Of a stretch of 64,000 nucleotides of DNA, positions 9,245 to 19,363 are shown piece after piece. Location: NCBI GenBank assembly GCA_000992695.1, contig LBUS01000002.1, positions 62,001-126,000 of the forward strand, in the 5' to 3' direction. The position numbers and the translations under genes are program-made. The notes below the pieces were generated by a model that was not told where the DNA came from, did no database searches, and saw only the letters and a program-made list of their open reading frames with translations. The DNA is from Candidatus Peregrinibacteria bacterium GW2011_GWF2_38_29. Lineage in GTDB: Bacteria > Patescibacteriota > Gracilibacteria > UBA1369 > UBA12463. Every line of letters starts with the position of its first letter. Position 1 is the stretch's first letter.

Positions 9245-10636
9245 ATGCCTACAAAAGCTGCGGCCGTAAGACGTAATTATTATAAAGATTTGCCAAAAAC
9301 TGGCGTCACAAAGCAAATGGTGATGGATATTGTTAAGCACGAAGGAATTGAATTTGTGAACATGCAGTTTATTGATATTTTTGGCATAGTAAAGGGCATA
9401 ACCGTTCCAACTTCTAAGTTGGAAGATGCGATTGATCACAATGTTTGGTTTGATGGTTCTTCGATTGAAGGTTATGCAAGAATTTTTGAAAGCGATATGT
9501 ATTTGAAGCCCGATTTGAACACTTTTGCGATTATTCCTTGGACGCGTGAAAGCGCGCCAACCGCAAGAATTATTTGTGACGTTTATACGCCTGACGATAA
9601 ACCTTTTGCCGGTGATCCTCGCGGCGTTTTAAAGAAACAATTGGAAGAGGCGAAGAAGCTTGGTTTTATATATTATACGGGTCCGGAACTTGAATTTTTT
9701 CTTTTTAAAAAAGATGAAGAAGGAAATATCACTCCTTTGCCACATGATTCAGGAAGTTATTTTGATTTTGCGACAGATTTGGGCGAAGAGATCAGAAAAG
9801 AAATGTGTTTTGCTCTTGAAGAAATGCGCATTGACGTCGAGAGGAGCACGCATGAAGTTGCGAATGGTCAGCAAGAAATCGGATTTAAATATGACAACGC
9901 TTTGAGCGCGGCGGATAATGCTGTTACGTTTAAATACGTTATGAAAACGATTGCCGCAAAACATGATCTTTATGCGACATTTATGCCAAAGCCGATTTTT
10001 GGGATCAATGGTTCTGGTATGCATGTGCATCAGAGTTTGTTTAAGGATGGGAAGAATGCATTTTATAAAAAAGGGGATGCGCCTTATTATTTTTCAGATA
10101 TGGCAAAAAGTTTTATTGCCGGTCAATTAACGCATATTCGTGAAATGAGCGCGATTCTTGATCCGATCGTGAATTCATATAAAAGACTTGTTGCGGGTTA
10201 TGAAGCGCCTGTTTATATTGCGTGGGGACAAATGAATAGATCTGCTTTAATTCGTGTTCCAAGATTTACAACGGGGCGAGGGGAGGCAACTAGGTGTGAA
10301 CTTAGATGTCCGGATCCAACTTGCAATCCATATCTTGCTTTTTCTCTTATGCTTGCCGCTGGATTGGACGGTATAAAGAGAAAATTAACTGCACCAAAGC
10401 CGGTTGAAGAGAATATTTATCATTTGTCAGAAGCGGATAGAAATCTCAAAAACATTGATTCTTTACCAAAAGATTTATATGAAGCTTTGCAGGAATTTAA
10501 AAAGAGCAAGCTTGCTGAAAATGTCCTTGGCGAACATATATTTGGTAAATATTATGATGCGAAAATGAAAGAGTGGGATGAATATCGAATTAGAGTGACG
10601 CAGTGGGAACTCGATAAATATCTTGAGCGATATTAA
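9245..10636 (+). CDS. glnA: Glutamine synthetase type I
   Basis: VWFDGSSIEGYARIFESDMYLKPD, NGSGMHVHQSL, catalytic Glu/Arg motifs. Confidence 0.95.
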   Translation: MPTKAAAVRRNYYKDLPKTGVTKQMVMDIVKHEGIEFVNMQFIDIFGIVKGITVPTSKLEDAIDHNVWFDGSSIEGYARIFESDMYLKPDLNTFAIIPWTRESAPTARIICDVYTPDDKPFAGDPRGVLKKQLEEAKKLGFIYYTGPELEFFLFKKDEEGNITPLPHDSGSYFDFATDLGEEIRKEMCFALEEMRIDVERSTHEVANGQQEIGFKYDNALSAADNAVTFKYVMKTIAAKHDLYATFMPKPIFGINGSGMHVHQSLFKDGKNAFYKKGDAPYYFSDMAKSFIAGQLTHIREMSAILDPIVNSYKRLVAGYEAPVYIAWGQMNRSALIRVPRFTTGRGEATRCELRCPDPTCNPYLAFSLMLAAGLDGIKRKLTAPKPVEENIYHLSEADRNLKNIDSLPKDLYEALQEFKKSKLAENVLGEHIFGKYYDAKMKEWDEYRIRVTQWELDKYLERY

Positions 10637-11713
10637 TTATTTACACAGGTTAATTATCAATTTTTCCATTGCCAGCATCGCTTCCGTCTTATTATCAACA
10701 GTTTCCTTAACCTTGCCGGTTTTGGTATCAGCGTCGGTTTTAAGGAGCATTGCGTAAATTTCACGCAGGCGATCAAGGTTGAAATTTTTGGCTTGTTGAC
10801 TATAAATGCTTATTACAAATGGTTGTATCTTTGGGTCATATAAATGGAATTTTTGCCCTATTTGATTAAATGAAAGATTTTGATTTTTTAAATCCCAAGC
10901 AAGAGTCAAAAGTCTAAAATGTCGCAGTATCATGCTGAAAATTTGATGATGGTTTTCGCCACTGGAAACAAGTGTGTGAAATAATTTCATTGCTTTTGAT
11001 GTATTTTTTTCGCCGATTGCGTTCGTGAGTTTGAAAATTGACGTTAGCGGATTTGGAGGTACAAGCATGTCGATATCTTCTTTTGTTATTTCTTTGCCAA
11101 GACGATAAGTCGCAAGTTTTTCCATTTCTTTTTCAGCTGCCCAAGAGTCTCCATTTACGGCTTCTATGAGATATTTTATTGTATCTGGTTTGATTTGGCT
11201 TTTTGATTTTTCAGCAAGCGCTTTGATGAAATTTTGGAGCTCGAATTCTGTGAAAATTTTGAAGAGTTTTATTGTTCCGATTTCTTTAATTTTTTTAAAA
11301 ATTGCACCGGTTTTTATTTCTTTTTCTTCAAAGAAAACAACGATTGTGGAAGAGGGGACTTTTGAAAGCGCGTTTACGAGTTTTTTTGTTTGTTTTTCTT
11401 CCGCAGGTTTATCTTCTGACTCATTTGTTGATCCTTTTACCTGTTTTTTGCTGTGATCCTCAATATAATTTTTTATAATAACCAGCTTTTTTTCACTTAA
11501 AAAAGGTGCGACCAAAATGGCGGAAATTATTCCATCTGTTTTTTCAGCATCTTCAAATATTTCCATGTCGCTATCGCCATGTTTTTTTACAAATTCATCT
11601 TTCCATCTGTTTAGCTCGGCTGTTGATGAAAAAATATTTTCACCGTGAAAAAGATAAATATTTTTAACTTGTTCGATTTTTTTTTCTTCCGGCATGAGCT
11701 TATTGTATGCCAT
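10637..11713 (-). CDS. holA: DNA polymerase III delta subunit
   Basis: YLFHGENIF...; AILVAPFLSEKKLVIIKNY; ANPLTSIFKLTNAIGEK-type region. Confidence 0.8.
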   Translation of the reverse strand: MAYNKLMPEEKKIEQVKNIYLFHGENIFSSTAELNRWKDEFVKKHGDSDMEIFEDAEKTDGIISAILVAPFLSEKKLVIIKNYIEDHSKKQVKGSTNESEDKPAEEKQTKKLVNALSKVPSSTIVVFFEEKEIKTGAIFKKIKEIGTIKLFKIFTEFELQNFIKALAEKSKSQIKPDTIKYLIEAVNGDSWAAEKEMEKLATYRLGKEITKEDIDMLVPPNPLTSIFKLTNAIGEKNTSKAMKLFHTLVSSGENHHQIFSMILRHFRLLTLAWDLKNQNLSFNQIGQKFHLYDPKIQPFVISIYSQQAKNFNLDRLREIYAMLLKTDADTKTGKVKETVDNKTEAMLAMEKLIINLCK

Positions 11714-11855
11714 ATGTGATTAAAAATACAAACGCGCTTATTGTGCGCTTACTGTGCCCAATAATAATAGGATTTGCTTTTGTGTAAATTATTTATTATA
11801 ATTTTATTTAGTTTTTAGATATACAATTTTTTTATATATAATTAACCCCTAAAAA

Positions 11856-13259
11856 ATGAACAAAAAAATGTTAATCGGCGTATTGCTGATTGCCGTTTTA
11901 GCCGTGGGCGGGTATTACTTTTATCAGTCTTCCGGTGGAAGCGGGGTGAAGGGAAATATCTTTACAACTTCAACGGGCTCGACTGCGCCAATTGTAAGTG
12001 TTTATGACGATTTTGGCGTTAAGTCGTCAAATGTCGGAGTACGTATGGTAAGTGATTTTGACGCTAATCCTTCTATGGTTGCAGGTTTTAGCAAGACGAC
12101 ATTTCAGGTCTACGATAAAACTACGGGCGCGATTTTGACAAATTATAGGGATTGTGCGAACACTTCCACTTCTCCTAATTCTCCAAAGTTTTACGATTTA
12201 ACAAAGTTGAACGGTTTATCCATTAATCTTACAAAACAAGGCGGATATTGTACGGATGCGTGTGGTGAGATCAAATTGATACCTGACAACACACAGACGT
12301 CGCAGACGATACTTTCTATTTTTGATGAAACTGCAAAGCTTGCATGTTATTCATCTAAAGCTTGTTCTGTAAAGACAGATACATTTCACGCTTTGTTAAA
12401 ATCTAAAGTTCTTAAATTTGCCGATTTAAAGAAATTTTATACTGATAATTTGACTGTCGGCGGTTGTGCGGTCTCAATTACAGACCTTAATGAATATAAA
12501 TGTTTTGAAGCTAAGGATATATTTGCCACCGCTGTTTCTGGAGGAGATTATGATTCAGCCAAGATAGCTTTTGGCAAAATTGCTCAGATTAGTGGCTGTG
12601 CCCTTGGAGCTTCAGATGCAGCTGCGCTTGCTGATTACGGAAAGCTTGGAAGCGCGGATAAGTGTAAGGATTTGAAAGATCAATTAAAGGCTGCATTTGA
12701 TGCTAATAAAGATTCGGCTACAATTGCCAGTTTATTGAATCAAATCAAAAATCAATCTAATTGTGACTCTACTGTTGCAGAGAAGGCTGCTTATGATGCT
12801 TTGCTTGCCAAGGAAAAATGTGATAAAGCTCAGCTTAATTTGAAAAACTTTTTGGATAATATGCCAAAAGATAGTTCGGTTCAACCATCAGACGCTCTTG
12901 CATCGGGCATTGCGTATTTATCTATTAAAGCAATGGTTCCAACATGTACTTTGTCTTCGACTTTAGCTTCCACCTACAATACTCAAGTTTGTTCGATGAT
13001 AAATAATTCATTTACAAAAAAAGATACTGCTAAAGATGTGAGTGGTGCATTAGCCGTTGTTTCAACTGCCGGTAAGGTGGGTTGTATAACAACTACTCCG
13101 GTTGTTGCTAATGCTTTCATGAAAACCAACAATACTAATGTTTGTAAAAAGCTTGGAACGGACTTCATGACGGCTAAGGCCGGTAGCAATAGCGCGAAGA
13201 TGACTTCTATTAAAAAGGATGGTACTACGTTAGGGTGTAATATGACTTCTTGGAGATAA
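11856..13259 (+). CDS. Secreted/anchored cysteine-rich tandem-repeat protein
   Basis: N-terminal TM/signal (MLIGVLLIAVLAVGGYYFY); about five to six ~52-aa units each with two Cys. Confidence 0.7.
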   Translation: MNKKMLIGVLLIAVLAVGGYYFYQSSGGSGVKGNIFTTSTGSTAPIVSVYDDFGVKSSNVGVRMVSDFDANPSMVAGFSKTTFQVYDKTTGAILTNYRDCANTSTSPNSPKFYDLTKLNGLSINLTKQGGYCTDACGEIKLIPDNTQTSQTILSIFDETAKLACYSSKACSVKTDTFHALLKSKVLKFADLKKFYTDNLTVGGCAVSITDLNEYKCFEAKDIFATAVSGGDYDSAKIAFGKIAQISGCALGASDAAALADYGKLGSADKCKDLKDQLKAAFDANKDSATIASLLNQIKNQSNCDSTVAEKAAYDALLAKEKCDKAQLNLKNFLDNMPKDSSVQPSDALASGIAYLSIKAMVPTCTLSSTLASTYNTQVCSMINNSFTKKDTAKDVSGALAVVSTAGKVGCITTTPVVANAFMKTNNTNVCKKLGTDFMTAKAGSNSAKMTSIKKDGTTLGCNMTSWR

Positions 13260-13270
13260 TACAATTTTTG

Positions 13271-13303
13271 AAAAAGACCTCGGCTTGTCCGGGGTCTTTT
13301 TTT
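13271..13303 (+). terminator. Rho-independent terminator
   Basis: AAAAGACCTCGGCTTGTCCGGGGTCTTTTTTT hairpin plus T-run directly after the preceding CDS. Confidence 0.85.
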
Positions 13304-13338
13304 GTGGTAAATTTTTCTAAGATGTAATCAAATAAAAA

Positions 13339-14001
13339 ATGAATCTTCCACTATTGCTAGTTAATTTTAAGGCCTATGAGAAATCGACGGGTTTTAATGC
13401 TGTTGCATTAGCCAAAATTCATGATGAGGTTGCAAGTGAAACGGGTTTAAGCATTGCGATTGCTGTTTCCGCGGTTGATATAAAAGATGTTGTTGCGGCT
13501 GTTAAGATTCCGGTGTTTGCCCAGCACTGCGATCCCGTTGATTTTGGTGCGCGTACGGGATTTCTTCCTCCAAAGCTTTTAAAAAGCCTTGGTGTTTCAG
13601 GAACGCTTTTGAATCATTCTGAGCATCAAATTTCGGATGAGGTTTTGCAAAAAAGCATTGAAGCTGCAAAGGCGGCGGGACTTTTTGTTATCGTTTGCGC
13701 GAATACGCCGGAAAAGGGTGCTGATGTAGTTAAATTTGGTCCGGATTTGATTGCTGTTGAGCCGCCGGAATTGATTGGTGGTGATATTTCTGTTGCAAAG
13801 GCAAAGCCGGATATTATTGTGAAATCTGTTGAATTAATCGGTCGTGATAAAGTTCTTGTCGGTGCAGGCGTTAAGAATGGCGAAGATACGAAAATAGCAC
13901 TTGAGCTGGGCGCGCAGGGCATTCTTGTTGCTTCCGGAGTTACGAATTCACTTGATCCTAAGAAAGCAATTTTAGATTTGGTTTTACCATTTAAAAAATA
14001 A
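13339..14001 (+). CDS. tpiA: Triosephosphate isomerase, archaeal-type short form
   Basis: NFKAYEKSTG, GTLLNHSEHQI, DLIAVEPPELIGGDIS; 220 aa. Confidence 0.88.
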   Translation: MNLPLLLVNFKAYEKSTGFNAVALAKIHDEVASETGLSIAIAVSAVDIKDVVAAVKIPVFAQHCDPVDFGARTGFLPPKLLKSLGVSGTLLNHSEHQISDEVLQKSIEAAKAAGLFVIVCANTPEKGADVVKFGPDLIAVEPPELIGGDISVAKAKPDIIVKSVELIGRDKVLVGAGVKNGEDTKIALELGAQGILVASGVTNSLDPKKAILDLVLPFKK

Positions 14002-14005
14002 ACAC

Positions 14006-14587
14006 ATGAACATCCAATTTTCGAAGAGTCATTTTAATCTTAATGACGAGCAAAAAGATTATATTCTTAAAAAAGTTGAGCATCTTGCGACGTTTGCGGA
14101 TCGCATGAACGATGAATCGGCTGAGGTTCACATTAATGTCAAAGAAAATAAGATGAAGGGGACTGATAATAATGTTTCGATTGAAATCACGATGATTGTT
14201 CCACATGCATTAATTCGCGCGGAGGTTGATGGAAAGACCGTTCAAGAAGCGACAGATTTATGTGAAGAAAAACTTCGAAAGCAGATTGAGAGGTATAAAG
14301 GTAAACTTCATAGAAGGGTTGATTCCGGCAAATTGATGCCAAAATCGACGCTTGAGCAATTGGCGGGAACGCAAGAGGAATATGTTGAATTGAAAAAGAT
14401 TTTGAAGAGAAAAGTTTTCAATGATTTGAAGTCGATGCACGAAGAAGAGGCTCTTGAGCAAATGGAACTTCTTTGCCATGACTTTTTTGTTTTTGAGAAC
14501 GTTGCAACAGGAGCTCCTGCGGTTGTTTATCAAAGAGCGGACGGAACATATGGCTTAATTGATATAAAAACATCTCCTAAACAATAA
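14006..14587 (+). CDS. hpf: Ribosome hibernation promoting factor, long form
   Basis: N-terminal RaiA-like domain and C-terminal FVFENVATGAPAVVYQRADGTYGLIDI. Confidence 0.85.
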   Translation: MNIQFSKSHFNLNDEQKDYILKKVEHLATFADRMNDESAEVHINVKENKMKGTDNNVSIEITMIVPHALIRAEVDGKTVQEATDLCEEKLRKQIERYKGKLHRRVDSGKLMPKSTLEQLAGTQEEYVELKKILKRKVFNDLKSMHEEEALEQMELLCHDFFVFENVATGAPAVVYQRADGTYGLIDIKTSPKQ

Positions 14588-14590
14588 AAT

Positions 14591-15916
14591 ATGGATATAA
14601 CTTTTATTGCTATTTTTGTCGCATGGGCAGTTCTTGTTTTTCATTATCCAAGGTTTTTTACAATTCTTCTTTCATTTGAATTTTATGGAATCCCTTTTAC
14701 GTTTGTTGAATGGCTTACATATGCGACGGCTTTTGCGCTTTTGATAGTTTATAGAAAAAGAGCTCTTAAGTGGTTTGATGAATTTTTTGAAGGAAATATT
14801 TTTAGAAAAATTGAATTTTGGGTTTTTGCGTTTTTTGTCGTTAATGTTGTTTCGGTTTTTATTGTTCCTCTGGAATTCAGAAATCAGGCTCTTGGGATTT
14901 TGAAAGGATGGATTTTTGCACCGATTGTTTATTTTTTCATTGTAAAGGGATTTATTAAGAATTTAGCTGATGCAAGGCGTTTGTTGGATGCTTATCTTGG
15001 TTCCGCAGTTGTTTTATCAGTTATTGGGATTTATCAATATATGCATGGAATTTTGATTGATAATCGCGTGACGGCACTTTTTACATCCGCAAATTATTTG
15101 GCGTTTTTTATAGCTCCTGCCTTTGTTTATGCTGCGATTTTGGCATGGCAAAACATTCGTGTGATTGAGATGCCTTGGTGGAAAAAAGTTTTCATTAAGT
15201 TGTTTAGAAAAGAAGTCGATGAAACGAATACAGCTTTCTTCTTTGCTTATTTGGGATGTGCTTTGATTACGGGATTTGCCCTTACGGCAACCAATTCTTA
15301 TGGTGCGTTTATTGGCGTTATTTTTGCCGCAATTTTATATAGCATTTATCATTATTGTTTTTCTCCTTGGAGGCAAAATTTACATTCAAGTGTTCAGAGA
15401 ATAGTTATTTTTACAGTTTTACTTGTTGCGTTTTTGGGCTTATTGGTGCCAAAGCTTGATGCATGGAAATTTAATACTTTATTTACGTTTAAAGATGGAA
15501 CTTCTTCTGCGATAAGACTTGAAACGTGGCAAGTTGCAGGCGATTTGATAGCGAAAAATCCTGTTATGGGAATTGGACTTGGACAGTTCCAGAATGAATA
15601 TAGCGCGCATGCGGAAGAGACTCTTGGGCGAGCACCTGTGAGGACTTCCATGTTGCATCCACATAACGTTTTCATGACAACATGGCTTTATTCCGGCATT
15701 ATTGGACTTTTTGTATTTTTGGCGATTTTGTTTCAGGTTTTTATGCTTTTAAGGAATAAAAATTCTGATGTTAGGAGGAGGCTTATTGTTGTTCTTGCGG
15801 CTATGATGCTTGTTATTGTGATGCATGGATTTGTTGATACACCATTTTGGAAAAATGATTTGGCAATGCAATTTTGGTTGATTGCCGGATGTGCTTTTGG
15901 GCTTTCTAAAAAATAA
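14591..15916 (+). CDS. O-antigen ligase-like polytopic membrane protein
   Basis: Multiple TM helices; RLETWQVAGDLIAKNPVMGIGLGQF...HPHNVFMTTWLYSGIIGL. Confidence 0.75.
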   Translation: MDITFIAIFVAWAVLVFHYPRFFTILLSFEFYGIPFTFVEWLTYATAFALLIVYRKRALKWFDEFFEGNIFRKIEFWVFAFFVVNVVSVFIVPLEFRNQALGILKGWIFAPIVYFFIVKGFIKNLADARRLLDAYLGSAVVLSVIGIYQYMHGILIDNRVTALFTSANYLAFFIAPAFVYAAILAWQNIRVIEMPWWKKVFIKLFRKEVDETNTAFFFAYLGCALITGFALTATNSYGAFIGVIFAAILYSIYHYCFSPWRQNLHSSVQRIVIFTVLLVAFLGLLVPKLDAWKFNTLFTFKDGTSSAIRLETWQVAGDLIAKNPVMGIGLGQFQNEYSAHAEETLGRAPVRTSMLHPHNVFMTTWLYSGIIGLFVFLAILFQVFMLLRNKNSDVRRRLIVVLAAMMLVIVMHGFVDTPFWKNDLAMQFWLIAGCAFGLSKK

Positions 15917-15917
15917 A

Positions 15918-16274
15918 ATGAGGGGAAAAATAATCAAAGGTATCGGGAAGGGAAAGGGCCTCGGTTATCCAACTGTTAATATTGAAATTCCGGTGGATTT
16001 TAAATATGGATTTGGTGTTTATAGTGCGAATGTTCTTATTGGTGACGAAAAGTATTTGGGTGCGTTTTTTTATGGTGAACGAAGTATTTTTGGCATAGAA
16101 AAGCCAAGTCTGGAGGTTTATTTAATTGATTTTAAAGGCGAAATCAATGAGAGTGAAATTGAATTTGAAACTTTCAATAAAGTGCGAGATGTGAGAAAAT
16201 TTGATTCAGCTGAAGAGCTTAAAAAAGCAATTTTCAGTGACGTTGAGATTATAAAAAATAATAAAAATGAATAA
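15918..16274 (+). CDS. Stand-alone riboflavin kinase domain
   Basis: GIGKGKGLGYPTVNIEIP...YGFGVYSANVLIGDEKYLGAFFYG...LEVYLIDFKGE; ATG at 15918 after upstream stop. Confidence 0.8.
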   Translation: MRGKIIKGIGKGKGLGYPTVNIEIPVDFKYGFGVYSANVLIGDEKYLGAFFYGERSIFGIEKPSLEVYLIDFKGEINESEIEFETFNKVRDVRKFDSAEELKKAIFSDVEIIKNNKNE

Positions 16275-17553
16275 ACTGTTAACTCCTTTAAAGTTCCTGT
16301 ATCACAAAATAACAGCTATTTTTGCGAATATTCGTTATAGATTTCCTGCGCGAAAATTAAAAGTTATTGGAGTTACAGGGACAAACGGAAAAACTACAAC
16401 CGTGAATTTGATTGCAGATATTTTTCATGAGGCTGGAATTCCTTTTGGAATGGCCTCTACAATCAATTTTCGTATTAAAGATAGGAAATGGACCAATGTT
16501 ACGAAAATGACAACGCAAAGTGCGGGTTTTATACAAAAGTTTTTGCGTCAGCTTGTTAATGAAGGTTGCACACATGCAATTATTGAAGTTTCTTCACATG
16601 CCCTTCATCAATCCAGGGTTTTGGGTGTTGATTTTGGCAGTGCGGCTATCACAAACGTTACAGTTGATCACCTTGAATATCATGGAGGTTTTGAAAAATA
16701 TAGAAAAGCAAAGGAGTTGTTATTTCGAAGTTTGTCTTCTTATAAAGGAAAAACCGGCAAACCTTCTGCGTCTGTTTTGAATATTGATGATAAAGAAAAT
16801 TTTGAGTTTTTTAATAAATATAATGCAGATCGAAAATATACATATGGTATTAAAGAAGGGCTTTGCAGAGCCAAAAATGTTGTGCTACATGAGGAGGGCT
16901 CAAACTGGATTTTATCTACGCCGTTTGGTGATATTGATATTAATTTAAATTTGATTGGTTATGTGAATGTTTATAATGCATTGGCAGCCGCTTGCATTGC
17001 TTTGGCTGAACATATTCCGCTTGAGACGATAAAGAGTGCACTTGAAAAATGTTCGACTGTTCCGGGCAGATTTGAAAATCTAAAATTCGGACAGCCATAT
17101 AAAATTATCGTCGATTATGGTCATACTGCTGATGCGCTTGAGAAATTGTTTGCAACTTATAAAGAGCTTACAAAAGGGGATTTGATTGTTGTTTTTGGAG
17201 CGACAGGTGGCGGGAGAGATAAAGGCAAAAGGCCTATTATGGGTGAAATTGCGGATAAATATGCCGATTATATTATTCTGACGGATGATGACCCTTATGA
17301 AGAGGATGAAATCGAAATTATTGAAATGATTGCGAAAGGTATAAAACGTAAAGAAGGGGAAAAGCTTTGGAAGATTCCGGATAGATATGAAGCGATTAAA
17401 TTGGCGCTTTATTTAGCCAAAAAAGACGATACTGTGATTGTTTCCGGAAAGGGTTGTGAAGAGATCATGATGATTCATGGAAAGAAAATTCCGTGGAATG
17501 ATGCTGAGGTGATCAAGGCAATTTTATCGCGTGAAATTAAGGTGCAGATTTAA
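16267..17553 (+). CDS. murE: MurE-like UDP-MurNAc-peptide ligase lacking the N-terminal domain
   Basis: GVTGTNGKTTTVNLIADIF, ITNVTVDHLEYHG, VPGRFENL, ILTDDDPYEED. Confidence 0.85.
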   Translation: MNKLLTPLKFLYHKITAIFANIRYRFPARKLKVIGVTGTNGKTTTVNLIADIFHEAGIPFGMASTINFRIKDRKWTNVTKMTTQSAGFIQKFLRQLVNEGCTHAIIEVSSHALHQSRVLGVDFGSAAITNVTVDHLEYHGGFEKYRKAKELLFRSLSSYKGKTGKPSASVLNIDDKENFEFFNKYNADRKYTYGIKEGLCRAKNVVLHEEGSNWILSTPFGDIDINLNLIGYVNVYNALAAACIALAEHIPLETIKSALEKCSTVPGRFENLKFGQPYKIIVDYGHTADALEKLFATYKELTKGDLIVVFGATGGGRDKGKRPIMGEIADKYADYIILTDDDPYEEDEIEIIEMIAKGIKRKEGEKLWKIPDRYEAIKLALYLAKKDDTVIVSGKGCEEIMMIHGKKIPWNDAEVIKAILSREIKVQI

Positions 17554-17569
17554 ATAATTTATTATAAAA

Positions 17570-18268
17570 ATGGTTGATTTGAATGGTTTTTTGATTGTTG
17601 ATAAGCCGACCGAAATGACTTCTTTTAAAGTTATAGATTATTTGAGGCGCGTTACGGGTGTGCGAAAAATTGGGCACGGCGGGACGCTTGATCCTTTTGC
17701 GACCGGAGTTTTGATTATTGCGATTGGTAAAGCGACAAAAAGATTGGACGAGTTTTTGGGTAGCGATAAAATTTATTTGGCAAAAGTTAGGTTTGGCGCG
17801 GTTTCGGATACTTATGATAGGGATGGTGTTATTGTTCCATATGAAAAAGGCGCGAAATCGTTTGATGTATCTCGCGTTTCGCTAGATGTGATCAAAAAAG
17901 TTGTTCAACAGTTTGTGGGCGATATTGAACAGATGCCACCGAAATTTTCCGCAATAAAGATCAAAGGCCGAAGAGCTTATGATTATGCGCGAAAAGGCGT
18001 TGAGATTGAGATGACTGCGCGAAAAGTTAAGGTTTATGATATTGAAGTTGTTGATTATAAATGGCCGGATTTGGATATTCGAGTGAGATGTGGAAAAGGG
18101 ACTTATATAAGGAGCTTGGCTTTTGATATTGGCGAAAAGCTTGGATGCGGAGCTTATTTGCAGGAGCTTAGAAGGGAAAGCGTTGGTGATTTTGATTTGA
18201 GAAGAGCGACAAAGCTTGAAGATTTGAAAGTCGCAGAGGATGTTTTAAAAATGATTTTTGCGAATTAA
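17570..18268 (+). CDS. truB: tRNA pseudouridine synthase B
   Basis: GFLIVDKPTEMTSFKVIDYLRR, KIGHGGTLDPFATGVLIIAIGKATK. Confidence 0.95.
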   Translation: MVDLNGFLIVDKPTEMTSFKVIDYLRRVTGVRKIGHGGTLDPFATGVLIIAIGKATKRLDEFLGSDKIYLAKVRFGAVSDTYDRDGVIVPYEKGAKSFDVSRVSLDVIKKVVQQFVGDIEQMPPKFSAIKIKGRRAYDYARKGVEIEMTARKVKVYDIEVVDYKWPDLDIRVRCGKGTYIRSLAFDIGEKLGCGAYLQELRRESVGDFDLRRATKLEDLKVAEDVLKMIFAN

Positions 18269-18286
18269 TTAATACGCCTTTATAAT

Positions 18287-19342
18287 TTGTTTATGCAATT
18301 TTTTTATCCGATTATATTTGCTTTTGCTTTGGGCCTACTTCTGATGTTTTTGGCTGTGAAGATTTTTCCAAAGCTTGGAATGTTGGATCGACCATGGAAA
18401 TATGGCTTAAAAAGAGAAAGAATCCCTTATTATGGCGGGATTGCGATTTATTTAACTTTTATTACTGCGGTTTTGATGTTTTTGCCTTTTGATAGGCAAG
18501 TGGCTGGTGTTTTGATTGGTGGAAGTATGATTTTTATTGTTAGCCTGCTTGATGATATTTTTGATGTGAAGCCTGTTATTCGTTTGATTGTGCAGGTTCT
18601 GGCGGCGTGTATTTTGATTTTGAGTGGGATTGGGATTTTATCGATTAGTAATCCTTTTGGAGGCGCACCTTTTATTCTTGATGCGCAGAAATTTGAATTT
18701 GTTATATTTGGTATAAAGATGAGCTTCGCGCTGTTATCTGCTATTTTTACGATTATTTGGGTAATTTTGATTATAAATACGATAAATTTTTTGGATGGAG
18801 TTCCGGGCATGGTTTCCGGAACAAGCACTATTGCCGGATTTGCGATTTTTTTGCTTGCGATTCGACCCGGGAATCTAGTTGATCAGCATGCGGTTGCTTT
18901 GATGGCGGGCGTTATTGCTATCACCGCTTTGAGCTTTTTGATTTTCGATTTTCATCCACCAAAAATATTGATGGGTGATACGGGAAGTATGTTTTTGGGC
19001 TTTATTTTGGCCACTTTGGCAATTTATTCCGGTGGAAAAGTCGCGACAGCTTTTCTTGTTCTTGGTTTTCCGATTTTGGATGCGGTTTGGGCGATATTTA
19101 GGCGTTTGCTTAGCGGCAAATCGCCATTTAAAGGAGATCTTGGGCATTTTCACCACAGGTTGATTGCAATTGGCTTATCTGAAAGGAAAGCAATGCTTAC
19201 GATTTATTTTGTGAGCTTGGTTTTTGGTGGAATTGCGGTTTTTATTGGAAGTGGGCAGAAATTGGTGGCAATTATTATTATGGCGATTTTGATGGTTTTG
19301 ATCGGTTTTGTCATGGCCAAACGTCTTGATATTAAGCGCTGA
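18287..19342 (+). CDS. Undecaprenyl-phosphate glycosyl-1-phosphate transferase (WecA/TagO-like)
   Basis: LLDDIFDVKP, NTINFLDGVPGMVSGTS, MGDTGSMFLGF, GDLGHFHHRL. Confidence 0.88.
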   Translation: MFMQFFYPIIFAFALGLLLMFLAVKIFPKLGMLDRPWKYGLKRERIPYYGGIAIYLTFITAVLMFLPFDRQVAGVLIGGSMIFIVSLLDDIFDVKPVIRLIVQVLAACILILSGIGILSISNPFGGAPFILDAQKFEFVIFGIKMSFALLSAIFTIIWVILIINTINFLDGVPGMVSGTSTIAGFAIFLLAIRPGNLVDQHAVALMAGVIAITALSFLIFDFHPPKILMGDTGSMFLGFILATLAIYSGGKVATAFLVLGFPILDAVWAIFRRLLSGKSPFKGDLGHFHHRLIAIGLSERKAMLTIYFVSLVFGGIAVFIGSGQKLVAIIIMAILMVLIGFVMAKRLDIKR

Positions 19343-19363
19343 TTGGAGTATATAATTTATGCT

